From NCBI RefSeq assembly GCF_000381025.1, contig NZ_KB905815.1:479789-543788 (forward strand): a stretch of DNA of 64,000 bases, given 5' to 3'. Origin of the DNA: Streptomyces sulphureus DSM 40104 (lineage in GTDB: Bacteria > Actinomycetota > Actinomycetes > Streptomycetales > Streptomycetaceae). A program made the translations under genes and the position numbers. Positions 39,304 to 47,833 of the stretch are shown here, piece by piece; position 1 is the stretch's first letter, and each line of letters begins with the position of its first letter. The notes beneath the pieces are model-generated. The model had not been told where the DNA came from. It ran no database searches and saw nothing but the letters and a program-made list of their open reading frames with translations.

Positions 39304-41343
39304 GTGGCCCTTCCGGAAGCACAGTCCGCAGACTCGCCCGCCCCCTGGACCCCGTCCTCGGCGCCGCTCGACACCGAGGAAGCCGAATCGGTCCTGCGGG
39401 AGCACTACCCGCGGTTGGTGCGGTTCGCCTACGTACAGTCGGCGCCTGCGCTCGGCCGCCAGCGCCGAGTTCTCGCCGCCCACTCGGCGGTGCAGCGCGC
39501 ACTCCCCAAGGGCAGGCTTCCGGTCGAGGCGGCACCGCTGCCCGCGCAGCGCGGCGCCCCCGACAGCGCCGCGGCGCCCGACCCGGCGTACGCCGCGCTC
39601 CGCCTCCGGGTGCTCACCACCGTCCTCGCGGACGAGCGCCGCCGCCTCGGGCGGCTGCGCCGCCTGCTCCCCGCCGCGCTGCCGGCCCTCCCTCGCGTCT
39701 GGGGACTGCGCCTGCGGACCCGCCCCGGCAGCGCCGACGAACTCGCACTGGAGCAGGCGCTCGGCGAGCTCTCGCGGCAGGCGCGCGCCGCGTACGCGCT
39801 CTCCCGCCTGGAGGGGCTCTCCGCCGGCGACGTCGAACGCACCCTGCGCGCCGCGGGCGTCGAGGAGCCGGCGCGTGCGCAGCGCGAAGCCGAAGGCGTC
39901 CCCGAACCCGCCGGCAGCCGGGACCGGCACCTGCTCCTCGCGCCCGAGTTCGACGCGTGCACGCTGCAGGCGCGGCCGACGGACCTCGTCCGGCGCCGGC
40001 AGCACACGCGCGCCGCTCTCGCCGCGCTCGCTGCACTCGCCGCCTGCGGCGCGCTGCTCGGCCTCCCCGGGGACGGCTGGGGCCCCGAAGGGGCCGCTGC
40101 CCCGCCGTACTCCCGCAACCCCGCGTCCGAACGGGCCCTCGACCCGGCCGCGTTGACGGTCTCGGCGCCCGACGCCTGGGAGGAGTCGAGCCGTCGCGAC
40201 CTCTCCGTGTGGCCGGCGCGGGGCGAGCGGGTGCGGGACGAGGCGCTGCTGCGCCGTGCCCTCGCCGTGTGGGCGCGTCCCGGGCCCGAGGTCCGCGTCG
40301 CCACCGTCCGGGGGACCTCGGCCGCGCCCCCGGCCGGCGCCCCCAAGCTCCTCTACGCCGGCGAGGTCGACGGCGCCTCCGTCGTCCTCCTCTACGACGG
40401 CCTCCGCGTCGCGCGGTACGCGGAGCCGGCCGGCGCCGACGGCGGTCCCGCCGCCCTCGACCTCGTCCGTACGGACGGCGCCGACGCCACCTCTTCCGCC
40501 GCGCTGGTGCTGGGCCGCAGCGACAGCAACGTCCGCTACCTGACGGCCCCTTGGGTCTCCTCCGCCGCCACGGTCGACCTGCGCTCCCCGACGGCCGTGG
40601 AGCGCCCCCTCGGGCTCGACGACGGCGTCACACGCACACTCACCTCGCCGACGGCGGGTGCGAAGACCAGGGACGAGGGCGACTGCCGAAGCTGGCCCGG
40701 CCTCGTCCTCCACGAGAAGGGCGGTGCCCCCGCTTTCTTCACGGACCTCGGCGAACTCACCCCCGTACGCCTCACGTCCGGCCCGCCACCGAGGCCCGAC
40801 GGCACCCCCGCCGCGACGGCGGACGCCGCGCGCACCGCGAGCCCCGGGAGCCCGGGGCGGCGCGCGCTGGCGCAGAGCGTCTGCCGGCTCACGGGTCTCG
40901 TGGGCGGCGGCGTGCGTTCCGTCAACACCTGGGCGTTCGCGTACCAGCAGCTTCCGGGCGGCGCCGGCACGGGGACCTGGCTCTGCACCCGCGCGGAGAC
41001 CTGGCGGGGCCGGGGCACGCAGGCGATGGTGCAGTTTCGTCCTCCGCACCGGCCGGACGAGGACGGTCCGGAGGACGCCGCGGTGACGGCGCGCGCGTCG
41101 GACTCGCCCGCGTGCGGGCCGCGGCAGCGGCAGGTCGTCGGCGGCGTGCTGTGGAAGTCGCCGGCCGGCGAGTCCTATGTCCTCGCGGCGGGGAGCGCGG
41201 GCGTCACCGGTATCGAGGCGCGCGGGGGCGTGCGTGCCACTGTCCCGGGCCGCACGGCGGAGCTTCGCACCGAGCCGCGCTCCCGGGTGAAGTTGACCGC
41301 ACGCCTCCACGACGGCGACGAGCTGCGCGCGCTCGGCTCCTGA
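39304..41343 (+). CDS. Sigma-factor-like N-terminus fused to a membrane-anchored extracytoplasmic domain
   Basis: This 679-residue protein has three parts. Residues about 22-68 (EEAESVLREHYPRLVRFAYV, RRVLAAHSAVQRALPKG) resemble sigma-70 region 2, and 145-195 (LGELSRQARAAYALSRLEGL, SAGDVERTLRAAGV) resemble region 4. Residues about 237-254 (ALAALAALAACGALLGL) form one transmembrane helix. The 420-residue remainder would lie outside the cell and contains several Cys. GTG 39304 has no clear ribosome site. Whether the sigma-like part still binds RNA polymerase is unknown. It may instead be a degenerate scaffold. Confidence 0.6.
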   Translation: MALPEAQSADSPAPWTPSSAPLDTEEAESVLREHYPRLVRFAYVQSAPALGRQRRVLAAHSAVQRALPKGRLPVEAAPLPAQRGAPDSAAAPDPAYAALRLRVLTTVLADERRRLGRLRRLLPAALPALPRVWGLRLRTRPGSADELALEQALGELSRQARAAYALSRLEGLSAGDVERTLRAAGVEEPARAQREAEGVPEPAGSRDRHLLLAPEFDACTLQARPTDLVRRRQHTRAALAALAALAACGALLGLPGDGWGPEGAAAPPYSRNPASERALDPAALTVSAPDAWEESSRRDLSVWPARGERVRDEALLRRALAVWARPGPEVRVATVRGTSAAPPAGAPKLLYAGEVDGASVVLLYDGLRVARYAEPAGADGGPAALDLVRTDGADATSSAALVLGRSDSNVRYLTAPWVSSAATVDLRSPTAVERPLGLDDGVTRTLTSPTAGAKTRDEGDCRSWPGLVLHEKGGAPAFFTDLGELTPVRLTSGPPPRPDGTPAATADAARTASPGSPGRRALAQSVCRLTGLVGGGVRSVNTWAFAYQQLPGGAGTGTWLCTRAETWRGRGTQAMVQFRPPHRPDEDGPEDAAVTARASDSPACGPRQRQVVGGVLWKSPAGESYVLAAGSAGVTGIEARGGVRATVPGRTAELRTEPRSRVKLTARLHDGDELRALGS

Positions 41344-41484
41344 CGTACGCCCCAAGTGCGCATGTGCGCAACGGAATCGGGCGCGCGCCCACGGCGCCCG
41401 GGCCCGCGTCGCAAGCCCCCTCACAGGAGGGGCGGACGCGCCTGCCCCTGACCGGCGGCGGCCGGCGCTGGTTAGGGTTGACCC

Positions 41485-42189
41485 ATGACAACCGGGGTGC
41501 GGCGCCGGATGGGTGTCGAGGAGCGCAGGCAGCAACTGATCGAGGTGGCGCTGGAGCTCTTCAGCCACCGCTCCCCCGAGAAGGTGTCGATCGACGACAT
41601 CGCGACGGCGGCGGGGATCTCGCGCCCGCTCGTCTACCACTACTTCCCCGGCAAGCACAGCCTCTACGAGGAGGCGGTCAGAAGAGCGGCGGACGAGCTC
41701 ACGGCCCGCTTCTCCGAGCCGGCCGAAGGACCCCTCGGCGCCCGCCTGTTGCGGGTGATGGGCCGCTACTTCGACTTCGTCGAGGAGCACGGCCCCGGCT
41801 TCTCCGCGCTGCTGCGCGGCGGTTCGGCGGCCGGCTCGCCGCACGCCAACGCGGTCATCGACGAGGTGCGCAGGACCGCTTACGAGCAGGTCCTCCACCA
41901 CCTCGGCATCGAGGGCCCGGGGCCGCGCCTGGCCCTGGTGATCAGATCGTGGGTCGGCCTCGCCGAGACGACGGCGCTGAGCTGGCTCGACGGCCGCGAA
42001 ATCCCCCGCGCCGAGCTGGAGTTGCAGCTCGTCCACGACTTCGTCGCGCTCGCCGCCGTCGCCGCGGTCTCGGACGAGGAGACCCGCGTGCACGTCCGCC
42101 GCATCGCCGAGCACGAACCGCCGGACGGACCGATCGGCGACCTCTTCGTCCGCCTCGGGGAACTGGCGGCGCCCGAACAGGAGGCGTGA
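41485..42189 (+). CDS. TetR-family transcriptional regulator
   Basis: This 234-residue regulator has the N-terminal HTH in VSIDDIATAAGISRPLVYHYF preceded by RRQQLIEVALELFSHRSPEK (quoted in parts). The ligand domain contains Trp and His-rich segments. ATG 41485 is preceded by TAGGGT at seven bases and no Shine-Dalgarno sequence, so it is probably leaderless. No obvious target gene is divergent from it. Confidence 0.9.
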   Translation: MTTGVRRRMGVEERRQQLIEVALELFSHRSPEKVSIDDIATAAGISRPLVYHYFPGKHSLYEEAVRRAADELTARFSEPAEGPLGARLLRVMGRYFDFVEEHGPGFSALLRGGSAAGSPHANAVIDEVRRTAYEQVLHHLGIEGPGPRLALVIRSWVGLAETTALSWLDGREIPRAELELQLVHDFVALAAVAAVSDEETRVHVRRIAEHEPPDGPIGDLFVRLGELAAPEQEA

Positions 42190-42568
42190 ACCGGGGGTGG
42201 CCGAAAGCCCGTTGGGGCTCTCCGGCCGGGGCGGGTGGCGTGGCGACGGCCCGGCCCTGTCGCCGGCCTGCGGTGCAGGCCCGCCCCGGTGCGCTTGCGC
42301 GCACCGGTCGGCCTCGGCAGCGTAACGGCGCTTGGGACACCCGGAGTTGCTGCCGTCGGCCACCCGGCAGCGAGGGTGCCGCCGCTTCCTCGGAGCCGAG
42401 CGGCACCTGTCTGCCGAGCCGGTCCCGAAGCGCGGCAACTCCCCGCCGTACGGGTCGTCCTGGTCGAGACCGGCGCGGACGACCGCACCGTCCCGGCGGC
42501 GTCCGACGGCGAGAGCGCCGGTCACCCCGACGAGCGTCCGCTGCCACCCCGTTCGCCCCGAGCGCGCG
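42190..42568. other. Gene-free stretch after the TetR gene
   Basis: This 379-bp region lies between the TetR stop and the VOC gene stop. It contains a clear hairpin at 42286-42307. The rest shows no credible coding. Confidence 0.5.
42286..42307. terminator. GC hairpin after TetR gene
   Basis: CCGGTGCGC (42286-42294) pairs perfectly with GCGCACCGG (42299-42307) around a TTGC loop. Confidence 0.6.
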
Positions 42569-42916
42569 TCAACGGTGGCTCAACACGTTGACCACCCGCC
42601 CGTCGGGGTCACGCACGAAGAAACGGCGCACGCCCCACTCCTCGTCCTGCAACGGGTGCACGATCTCCGCGCCGCCGGCGCGCACGGCCGCGTAGGCCGC
42701 GTCCACGTCGTCCACCTCGACGCTCATGTCGGGGACGACCGGCGCGGTCCTGTCGTCGGTCATGAAGCTGACCTGGGCCGCCGGTTGAGAGGGAGAGGCG
42801 AGCGTCACGATCCATCCGTGGTTCATGACCTCCTCGAACCCGAGCAGGCCGTAGAACTCCCGGCTCTCCTCCACGGCTTCCGACCGGACATTGGGAACGA
42901 CACGGCGCACGGTCAT
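42569..42916 (-). CDS. VOC (glyoxalase/bleomycin-resistance) family protein
   Basis: This 115-residue single-module vicinal-oxygen-chelate protein has repeated beta-alpha-beta units (VRRVVPNVRSEAVEESREFY, then WGVRRFFVRDPDGRVVNVLS). ATG 42914-42916 follows GGAGG. Glu and Asp residues at expected metal positions are present, but the reaction is unknown. Confidence 0.85.
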   Translation of the reverse strand: MTVRRVVPNVRSEAVEESREFYGLLGFEEVMNHGWIVTLASPSQPAAQVSFMTDDRTAPVVPDMSVEVDDVDAAYAAVRAGGAEIVHPLQDEEWGVRRFFVRDPDGRVVNVLSHR

Positions 42917-43029
42917 CGACACCTCCATGCGAGAACGGAACTCCGAACCCTTGAGGGGTACTACGTCGCGGCGGTCGCCGCACGCACTTTCCGCCTCAAG
43001 GGCCGTGCGTCGCACAGTCCCCGGCCCCG

Positions 43030-43809
43030 TTACTGCGCCCGCCCGGGCAAGGTGAGGATCTCGGCTCCGTCCTCGGTGACGGCGATCGTGTGCTCGCTGT
43101 GCGCTGTTCGGCAGCCCGTCGCGCTGCGGAGCGTCCATCCGTCGGCGTCGGTGACGAGTTCGGCGGTGTCCGCCATCACCCACGGCTCCAGTGCCAGCAG
43201 CAGCCCGGGGCGCAGCTCGTACCCGCGGCCGGGGCGGCCCGTGTTGGGGACGTGCGGGTCCTGGTGCATCGTCGAGCCGATGCCGTGGCCGCCGAACTGG
43301 GTGTTGATCGGGTACCCCGCCGCGCTGAGGACCGTGCCGATGGCGTGGGAGAGGTCGCCGATGCGCGCTCCGGGTCCGGCGGCGGCGATGCCTGCGGCAA
43401 GCGCGCGTTCGGTCGCACTGATCATCTCGACGCTCTCCGAAGGCTTCTCGTCGCCCACGAGGAAGCTGATGGCGGCGTCCGCAGCAACTCCGTCCTTGGA
43501 GACGGCGAGGTCGAGTGTGAGCAGATCGCCCTCGGCGAGCGTGTAGTCGCGCGGCCGGCCGTGGAGGACGGCGTCGTTGACGGCCGTGCAGATGTAGTGG
43601 CCGAACGCGCCGCGGCCGAAGGAGGGTGCGTAGTCGACGTAGCAGGACTGCGCGCCCGCCTCGTCGATCATGGCCTTGGTCCACCGGTCGATGTCGAGCA
43701 GGCTCGTGCCGACCTCGCTGCGGTCCCTCAACGTGTGCAGGATGTGCCCCACCAGAGCACCGGTCACCCGTGCTCGGGTCAGTTGGGTGGGGTTCAGGAT
43801 CTCGATCAT
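43030..43809 (-). CDS. map: Type I methionine aminopeptidase
   Basis: This enzyme removes N-terminal Met from nascent proteins. It has 259 residues from ATG 43807-43809 (MIEILNPTQL). The ligand set is visible: His in GHYICTAVNDAVLHG, Asp pair in LTLDLAVSKDGVAADAAI, His in FGGHGIGSTMHQDPHVPN, Glu in ALEPWVM and Glu in TAHSEHTIAV. It is transcribed divergently from a small XRE regulator across only 66 bp, so this looks like a regulated extra copy rather than the housekeeping one beside ribosomal genes. Confidence 0.92.
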   Translation of the reverse strand: MIEILNPTQLTRARVTGALVGHILHTLRDRSEVGTSLLDIDRWTKAMIDEAGAQSCYVDYAPSFGRGAFGHYICTAVNDAVLHGRPRDYTLAEGDLLTLDLAVSKDGVAADAAISFLVGDEKPSESVEMISATERALAAGIAAAGPGARIGDLSHAIGTVLSAAGYPINTQFGGHGIGSTMHQDPHVPNTGRPGRGYELRPGLLLALEPWVMADTAELVTDADGWTLRSATGCRTAHSEHTIAVTEDGAEILTLPGRAQ

Positions 43810-43875
43810 GCGGCGACCTCTTCGTGCGACCAATAACTATACCGTCCTTACTTTACCGGTACTAGAATCGGGGCC

Positions 43876-44175
43876 ATGGTCAGGTTGCCGCTCACTCCCG
43901 AAGAGGTCGAGCGCGGACAGCGCCTCGGCGCCCTCCTCCGTCGAGCGAGGGGAGAACGCTCGATGCTCGACACCGCGTTGGAGGCAGGCGTCTCGCCGGA
44001 GACCTACCGGAAGATCGAGTCGGGCCGCGTGGCCACCCCCGCCTTCCCCACCATCGCGGCGATCGCCGACGTCCTCAGCCTCTCCCTCGACGCGGTGTGG
44101 GCCGAGATCAACCGGCCGGAACCCGCGCTCGGACAGGGCTCAAGTCGCCGCGCACGTAAGCAGTTGGCCTCGTAG
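43876..44175 (+). CDS. Small XRE-family HTH protein divergent from map
   Basis: This 99-residue one-domain regulator has helix-turn-helix GERSMLDTALEAGVSPETYR then KIESGRVATPAFPTIAAIAD. ATG 43876 lacks a strong Shine-Dalgarno sequence. The shared 66-bp promoter region with map is AT-rich (AACTATACCG...TTTACCGGTACTAG), so it probably controls map and itself. Confidence 0.85.
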   Translation: MVRLPLTPEEVERGQRLGALLRRARGERSMLDTALEAGVSPETYRKIESGRVATPAFPTIAAIADVLSLSLDAVWAEINRPEPALGQGSSRRARKQLAS

Positions 44176-44245
44176 GTCCAGGTCCGGGGCCTCGTCGGCA
44201 GGGCTGCCGAAGAGCGTTCGCTGCCACTGCGGCTAGCGTGCTTGC

Positions 44246-45493
44246 ATGGTTACCACACGCATCGATGCCGGCTCCCCGGAGCGGCGCTCGCCCGCGCGCT
44301 CGATGGGACTGCTTGCCGTACTCGGCGCCCTCACGGCCGTGGGGCCGCTCGCCATCGACATGTACGTCCCCGGCTTCCCCTCCATGGGCGCCTCCCTGCA
44401 CACCGGCAGCTCCTCGGTGCAGCTCACCATGACGGCCTTCCTCGCCGGACTCGTCGCGGGGCAGCTCGTGTTCGGCCCGATGAGCGACAGCCTCGGGCGA
44501 AGGCGGCTGCTGCTCTGCGGCTGCGTCGGCTTCGCCGTGCTCTCCGCCGCCTGCGCGTTCGCGCCCACCGCGCAAGTGCTCGTCGCCGCGCGGTTCTTCC
44601 AGGGCGCGGCCGGCGCCATCGGCATGGTGCTCGCACGTGCCGTCCTCACGGACCTCTTCGCCGGTCCGGAACTGCCGCGGTACTTCGCGGTGCTCTCCCA
44701 GATCCTCGGCGTCGCGCCGATCGCCGCACCGGTGCTCGGCGGTGCCGTCCTCTCGGTTGCCGAGTGGCGTGCGATCTTCGTCTTCCTCGCGGCGGTCGGC
44801 GTCGCGCTGCTCCTCGCCGTCGTGTGGCGGGTGCCGGAGACGCTGCCGACGGAACGCCGCAGGAACGAAGGGATAGCCGCGACGTTCCGCGCGATGGGGC
44901 GGCTCGCGGGGAACCGCGCCTACCTCGGGTACGTGCTGGTCCTCGGGTTCAGCTCAGGGGCGATGTTCAGCTACGTGGGAGGGTCGAGCTTCGTCTTCGA
45001 GAAGGTGCACGGGGTCACCTCGGGGCTCTACTCGCTGATCTTCGCGAGCAACGCGCTCGGCCTCCTGCTCTCCGGGGGCGTCTTCGGCAGGCTCTCGCGG
45101 AGGTTCTCGGTCAACTCGCTGCTCTCCTGGGCCGTCGCGGTGTCGATCGCGGCGGCGCTCGCCCAGTTGGTGCTGGTGCTCACGCTCGGGGAGACGCTCG
45201 CCGGTACCTGGCTCACGCTCTTCGTCACACTCTTCGGCGTCGGGACGATCTTCCCCGCGTCGATGAGCCTCGGCCAGTCGGTCGGACGGGACGCGCCCGG
45301 CGCCGCCTCCGCCCTCCTCGGCGGCGTGCAGTTCCTCCTCGGCGCCGTGGGTTCACCGCTCGTCGGATTCTTCGGCGAGGGCAGCTCGACGCCGATGGCC
45401 GCCGTGATGCTCGGCGCCCTCTGCCTCGCGGCACTCGCCCTCCTCACGCTCGCCCGGCCGTGGAGGCTGAGCGGGGAGACGGCGCCGCACTGA
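44246..45493 (+). CDS. MFS drug-efflux transporter, Bcr/CflA type
   Basis: This 415-residue inner-membrane proton antiporter has 12 predicted segments. The Bcr/CflA opening is AVGPLAIDMYVPGFPSMGAS, and motif A is FGPMSDSLGRRRLLL. The later segment is GVGTIFPASMSLGQSVGRD. ATG 44246 has TAGCGT seven bases upstream and no Shine-Dalgarno sequence, suggesting a leaderless mRNA. Substrate is unknown; relatives export bicyclomycin, chloramphenicol or sulfonamides. Confidence 0.92.
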   Translation: MVTTRIDAGSPERRSPARSMGLLAVLGALTAVGPLAIDMYVPGFPSMGASLHTGSSSVQLTMTAFLAGLVAGQLVFGPMSDSLGRRRLLLCGCVGFAVLSAACAFAPTAQVLVAARFFQGAAGAIGMVLARAVLTDLFAGPELPRYFAVLSQILGVAPIAAPVLGGAVLSVAEWRAIFVFLAAVGVALLLAVVWRVPETLPTERRRNEGIAATFRAMGRLAGNRAYLGYVLVLGFSSGAMFSYVGGSSFVFEKVHGVTSGLYSLIFASNALGLLLSGGVFGRLSRRFSVNSLLSWAVAVSIAAALAQLVLVLTLGETLAGTWLTLFVTLFGVGTIFPASMSLGQSVGRDAPGAASALLGGVQFLLGAVGSPLVGFFGEGSSTPMAAVMLGALCLAALALLTLARPWRLSGETAPH

Positions 45494-46002
45494 ACGGTCA
45501 ACCTGCCCTTACCGTCCGGGCGTTGCGGCTGCTCTGCGCTTCGGAGTCGGTCGCGGCCCCGTCCGGCTCCGGCCGCGGTGAGCGGCGCAGCCTTGCGGGG
45601 AGCAGCGGTGCGTCAACCTGTCGGGCCTTGCCTCTCGCCTCGGGTGAGGCGCCTCGCGGGCGGCCTTCGGTGCCGTCGGGTGGGCGTCGCCGTTGGGGCC
45701 ACCGGGCGAGCGGCCCGGACGGCGTGCGCCATGGCGCGCGGCGCCTGACGACGCGCGCCGTCGGGCGAGCGTCGCCAAGTCGGGGGCATGCCTTGCAGGT
45801 TCAGCCGAACTGTGTGGCCCAGCGGGATTCGCCAAGCGCCCCTCCCCGTCCGGCAAGCACCAATGCGCTGCCATCACCGCCGAACGAACACCGCCGGCCG
45901 AGTCTCCGGGAAGTCAGCGACAACATTCGGGCGACGGAGCCACCCTCCACCCGCGGTCGCTCACCCCACCGGCGCGAGCGACCGCCACGAGCCCAAGCTT
46001 GC
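45494..46002. other. Non-coding or decayed region upstream of CRISPR
   Basis: Long open frames exist on both strands but have no ribosome sites or motifs. I see no intact gene, RNA gene or repeat. Confidence 0.45.
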
Positions 46003-46120
46003 GCGGAGATCTGCCGCCGCCTCGACGGCCTGCCGCTCGCAACCGAACTCGCCGCCGCACGATGGCACTCCCTCACATCGCGCCAGTTCGCCGACCGGCT
46101 CGACGGCACGGGATGGGCGG
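46003..46120 (+). pseudogene. Fragment of an AfsR/BTAD-type ATPase regulator
   Basis: The plus strand reads AEICRRLDGLPLATELAAAR then WHSLTSRQFADRLDG. This is the conserved block after the NB-ARC ATPase of AfsR/LuxR-type regulators (usually LPLALELAAAR). Neither the ATPase motifs nor the DNA-binding domain are present on either side, so only a remnant of about 40 codons remains. Confidence 0.65.
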
Positions 46121-46548
46121 GCAGGTCCGTGCTCACCTGCCCGCGAGTGTCGTGCGCGGAAGGATTGCCGGCTTGCGGCGGGCCGGAATCGGTCGGGTGA
46201 GTGCTGGTTGCGTGTTGGCCTACGGGCGGAGTGGCGCTATTGGTTACGTGCCGTACTTGCCGCGTTCTGCTGCCCGTTCGTGATCGATCTTCCCGAGGAG
46301 TTGCTCGTTCTCGTCGTCGGGGTTGCTGGTCGCCTTGGGGCTGTGCTCGCCGGGGTTGGGTGGGAGGGGTGCTGTGGTGATGCGGCACGGCTAACGGGAG
46401 TGCGCCGACGGTAAGTTGGGGTCGCGGATGTATGTGGGGTGGTGGGTGGGTCGGGGTGCGGCTGGGTGTGACTCGGTGATCTGTTAGAGGTGCGTGTGGA
46501 GTGAAGCAAAATTTGGTTACTCGCTCGTAGGAGTGCAGGTCGGGAAGT
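46121..46548 (+). promoter_or_regulatory. CRISPR leader side and flanking gene-free DNA
   Basis: The last 50 bp before the first repeat are AT-richer than the region (GTGAAGCAAAATTTGGTTAC) and abut the least degenerate end of the array, as expected for a leader. The rest of the stretch shows no gene. No cas gene is present. Confidence 0.5.
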
Positions 46549-47126
46549 GTGGTCCCCGCGCATGCGGGGGTGGTCCTAGGCACGTCGTCATCCTCGGGGG
46601 TAGTAGGCGGTGGTCCCCGCGCATGCGGGGGTGGTCCTGGAGATGAGCGCCGGTTCCGGCCGGTACGACAGTGGTCCCCGCGCATGCGGGGGTGGTCCTG
46701 GAGATGAGCGCCGGTTCCGGCCGGTACGACAGTGGTCCCCGCGCATGCGGGGGTGGTCCGGCGCGGATCGCCGCTGCCGCCACGGTCGGCGGGTGGTCCC
46801 CGCGCATGCGGGGATGGTCCGCTCGACGCCACGCGGCAGGGAGACGGGCTCCCGTGGTCCCCGCGCATGCGGGGATGGTCCGGTGTGGCCTGCGTCGAGG
46901 GGGATGCCGGGGTCGTGGTCCCCGCGCATGCGGGGATGGTCCGCGCCTCCCACGGCGGGATCTTCTCCAACTTCGGTGGTCCCCGCGCATGCGGGGATGG
47001 TCCGATTGACAGCGACCTGCGGCTGTCCCGGGCGGAGTGGTCCCCGCGCATGCGGGGATGGTTCCGGCCTGCGCACGGACCGCCTCCGCCCGCCGCCAAG
47101 GTCCCCGCGCATGCAGGGACGGTCCA
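46549..47126 (+). CRISPR. Type I-E-like CRISPR array, 10 repeats and 9 spacers
   Basis: Repeats of 29 bp begin every 61 bp at 46549, 46610, 46671, 46732, 46793, 46854, 46915, 46976, 47037 and 47098, with 32-bp spacers. The core CCCCGC-GCAT-GCGGGG forms the I-E stem-loop. The first four repeats have GGGGGTGG, and later ones have GGGGATGG. The ninth carries an inserted T (spacer 9 is 31 bp). The tenth is degenerate (starts AAG, has GCAGGGAC). This sets the leader on the left. Spacers 2 (46639-46670) and 3 (46700-46731) are identical. No cas genes lie in the window. Confidence 0.97.
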
Positions 47127-47624
47127 ATTCTGGTAGGAATCCGAGCAGAAGGCATCCCCGCCCCGAGCCCGCGACCGCCCGTGTCGAACCGTCAACCCCA
47201 GCCGCTCACTTGACGCAATCCGACGGACAGCCCAAGTACCCGGGTGGACGCACCACGTGCGCAGCACCCCTCGTTCGGAAGGCTGCCGGACCGGCAGCAG
47301 CCGATGGATTCGCAGGCAGCCCCAGGGAACGTTGTCCTCCGCTTTCTGTTGCGCTCACCTGGCCACTCTCCCGCCGTCGGCGTCCCGTGCGGGGAGAGGG
47401 GCCGGCACGACGAAGCGGTGCGGCACACCTTTTACGACCTGGGGAGTACCAGGGTTGTCTCCCCGACCGCACCGAGATACCACCCGTCGACCCGCGGCTG
47501 CCCGCACCGCTCCCCTCAGCGCAACGCGTCTGCGGCACCGTGCGGCCACGTCATGGTTTCCCCGGATGCATCCCTGCTCCCTCTCCTCGGCGCTGCCCGA
47601 GTCAGGCGCCGGGTGCACACGGAA
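47127..47624. other. Gene-free stretch after CRISPR
   Basis: No gene, tRNA or repeat is recognised between the last repeat and the hairpin at 47625. Short open frames on both strands look random. Confidence 0.45.
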
Positions 47625-47687
47625 CCGGCCCGCCCGGACGGGGCGCGCGGACTCCGCAGGGGCGGAGCCGCCGTCCGGGCGGGCCGG
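47625..47687 (-). terminator. Large hairpin at the end of the mal operon
   Basis: CCGGCCCGCCCGGACGG (47625-47641) pairs perfectly over 17 bp with 47671-47687. A second small hairpin, CTCCGC/GCGGAG, sits in the loop. It lies about 150 nt beyond the LacI stop and probably ends the minus-strand operon. Confidence 0.75.
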
Positions 47688-47833
47688 AGCACGGGGAACG
47701 TAACAGCTTGCAGAAAGGTGCGGAAGGGGTTTCACAGGGCTTGTCTGGTCCCGACCGGCCGCGCTCCGGAGGGAGTTGGACATGCGGAGACGGCGCGCCG
47801 GCCACGCTCGGCCGACGCGCCCCTGCGGCGCCC

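Noticed and set aside
38140..42525. 1461- and 1716-codon open frames over 37.5-42.7 kb
   Set aside because: They cross several real genes in both directions and have Arg/Pro/Ala-rich shadow composition.
45788..46414. Open frame before the CRISPR array as a cas gene
   Set aside because: It has no Cas motif and its composition looks random. Only the short AfsR-like block in another frame is convincing.
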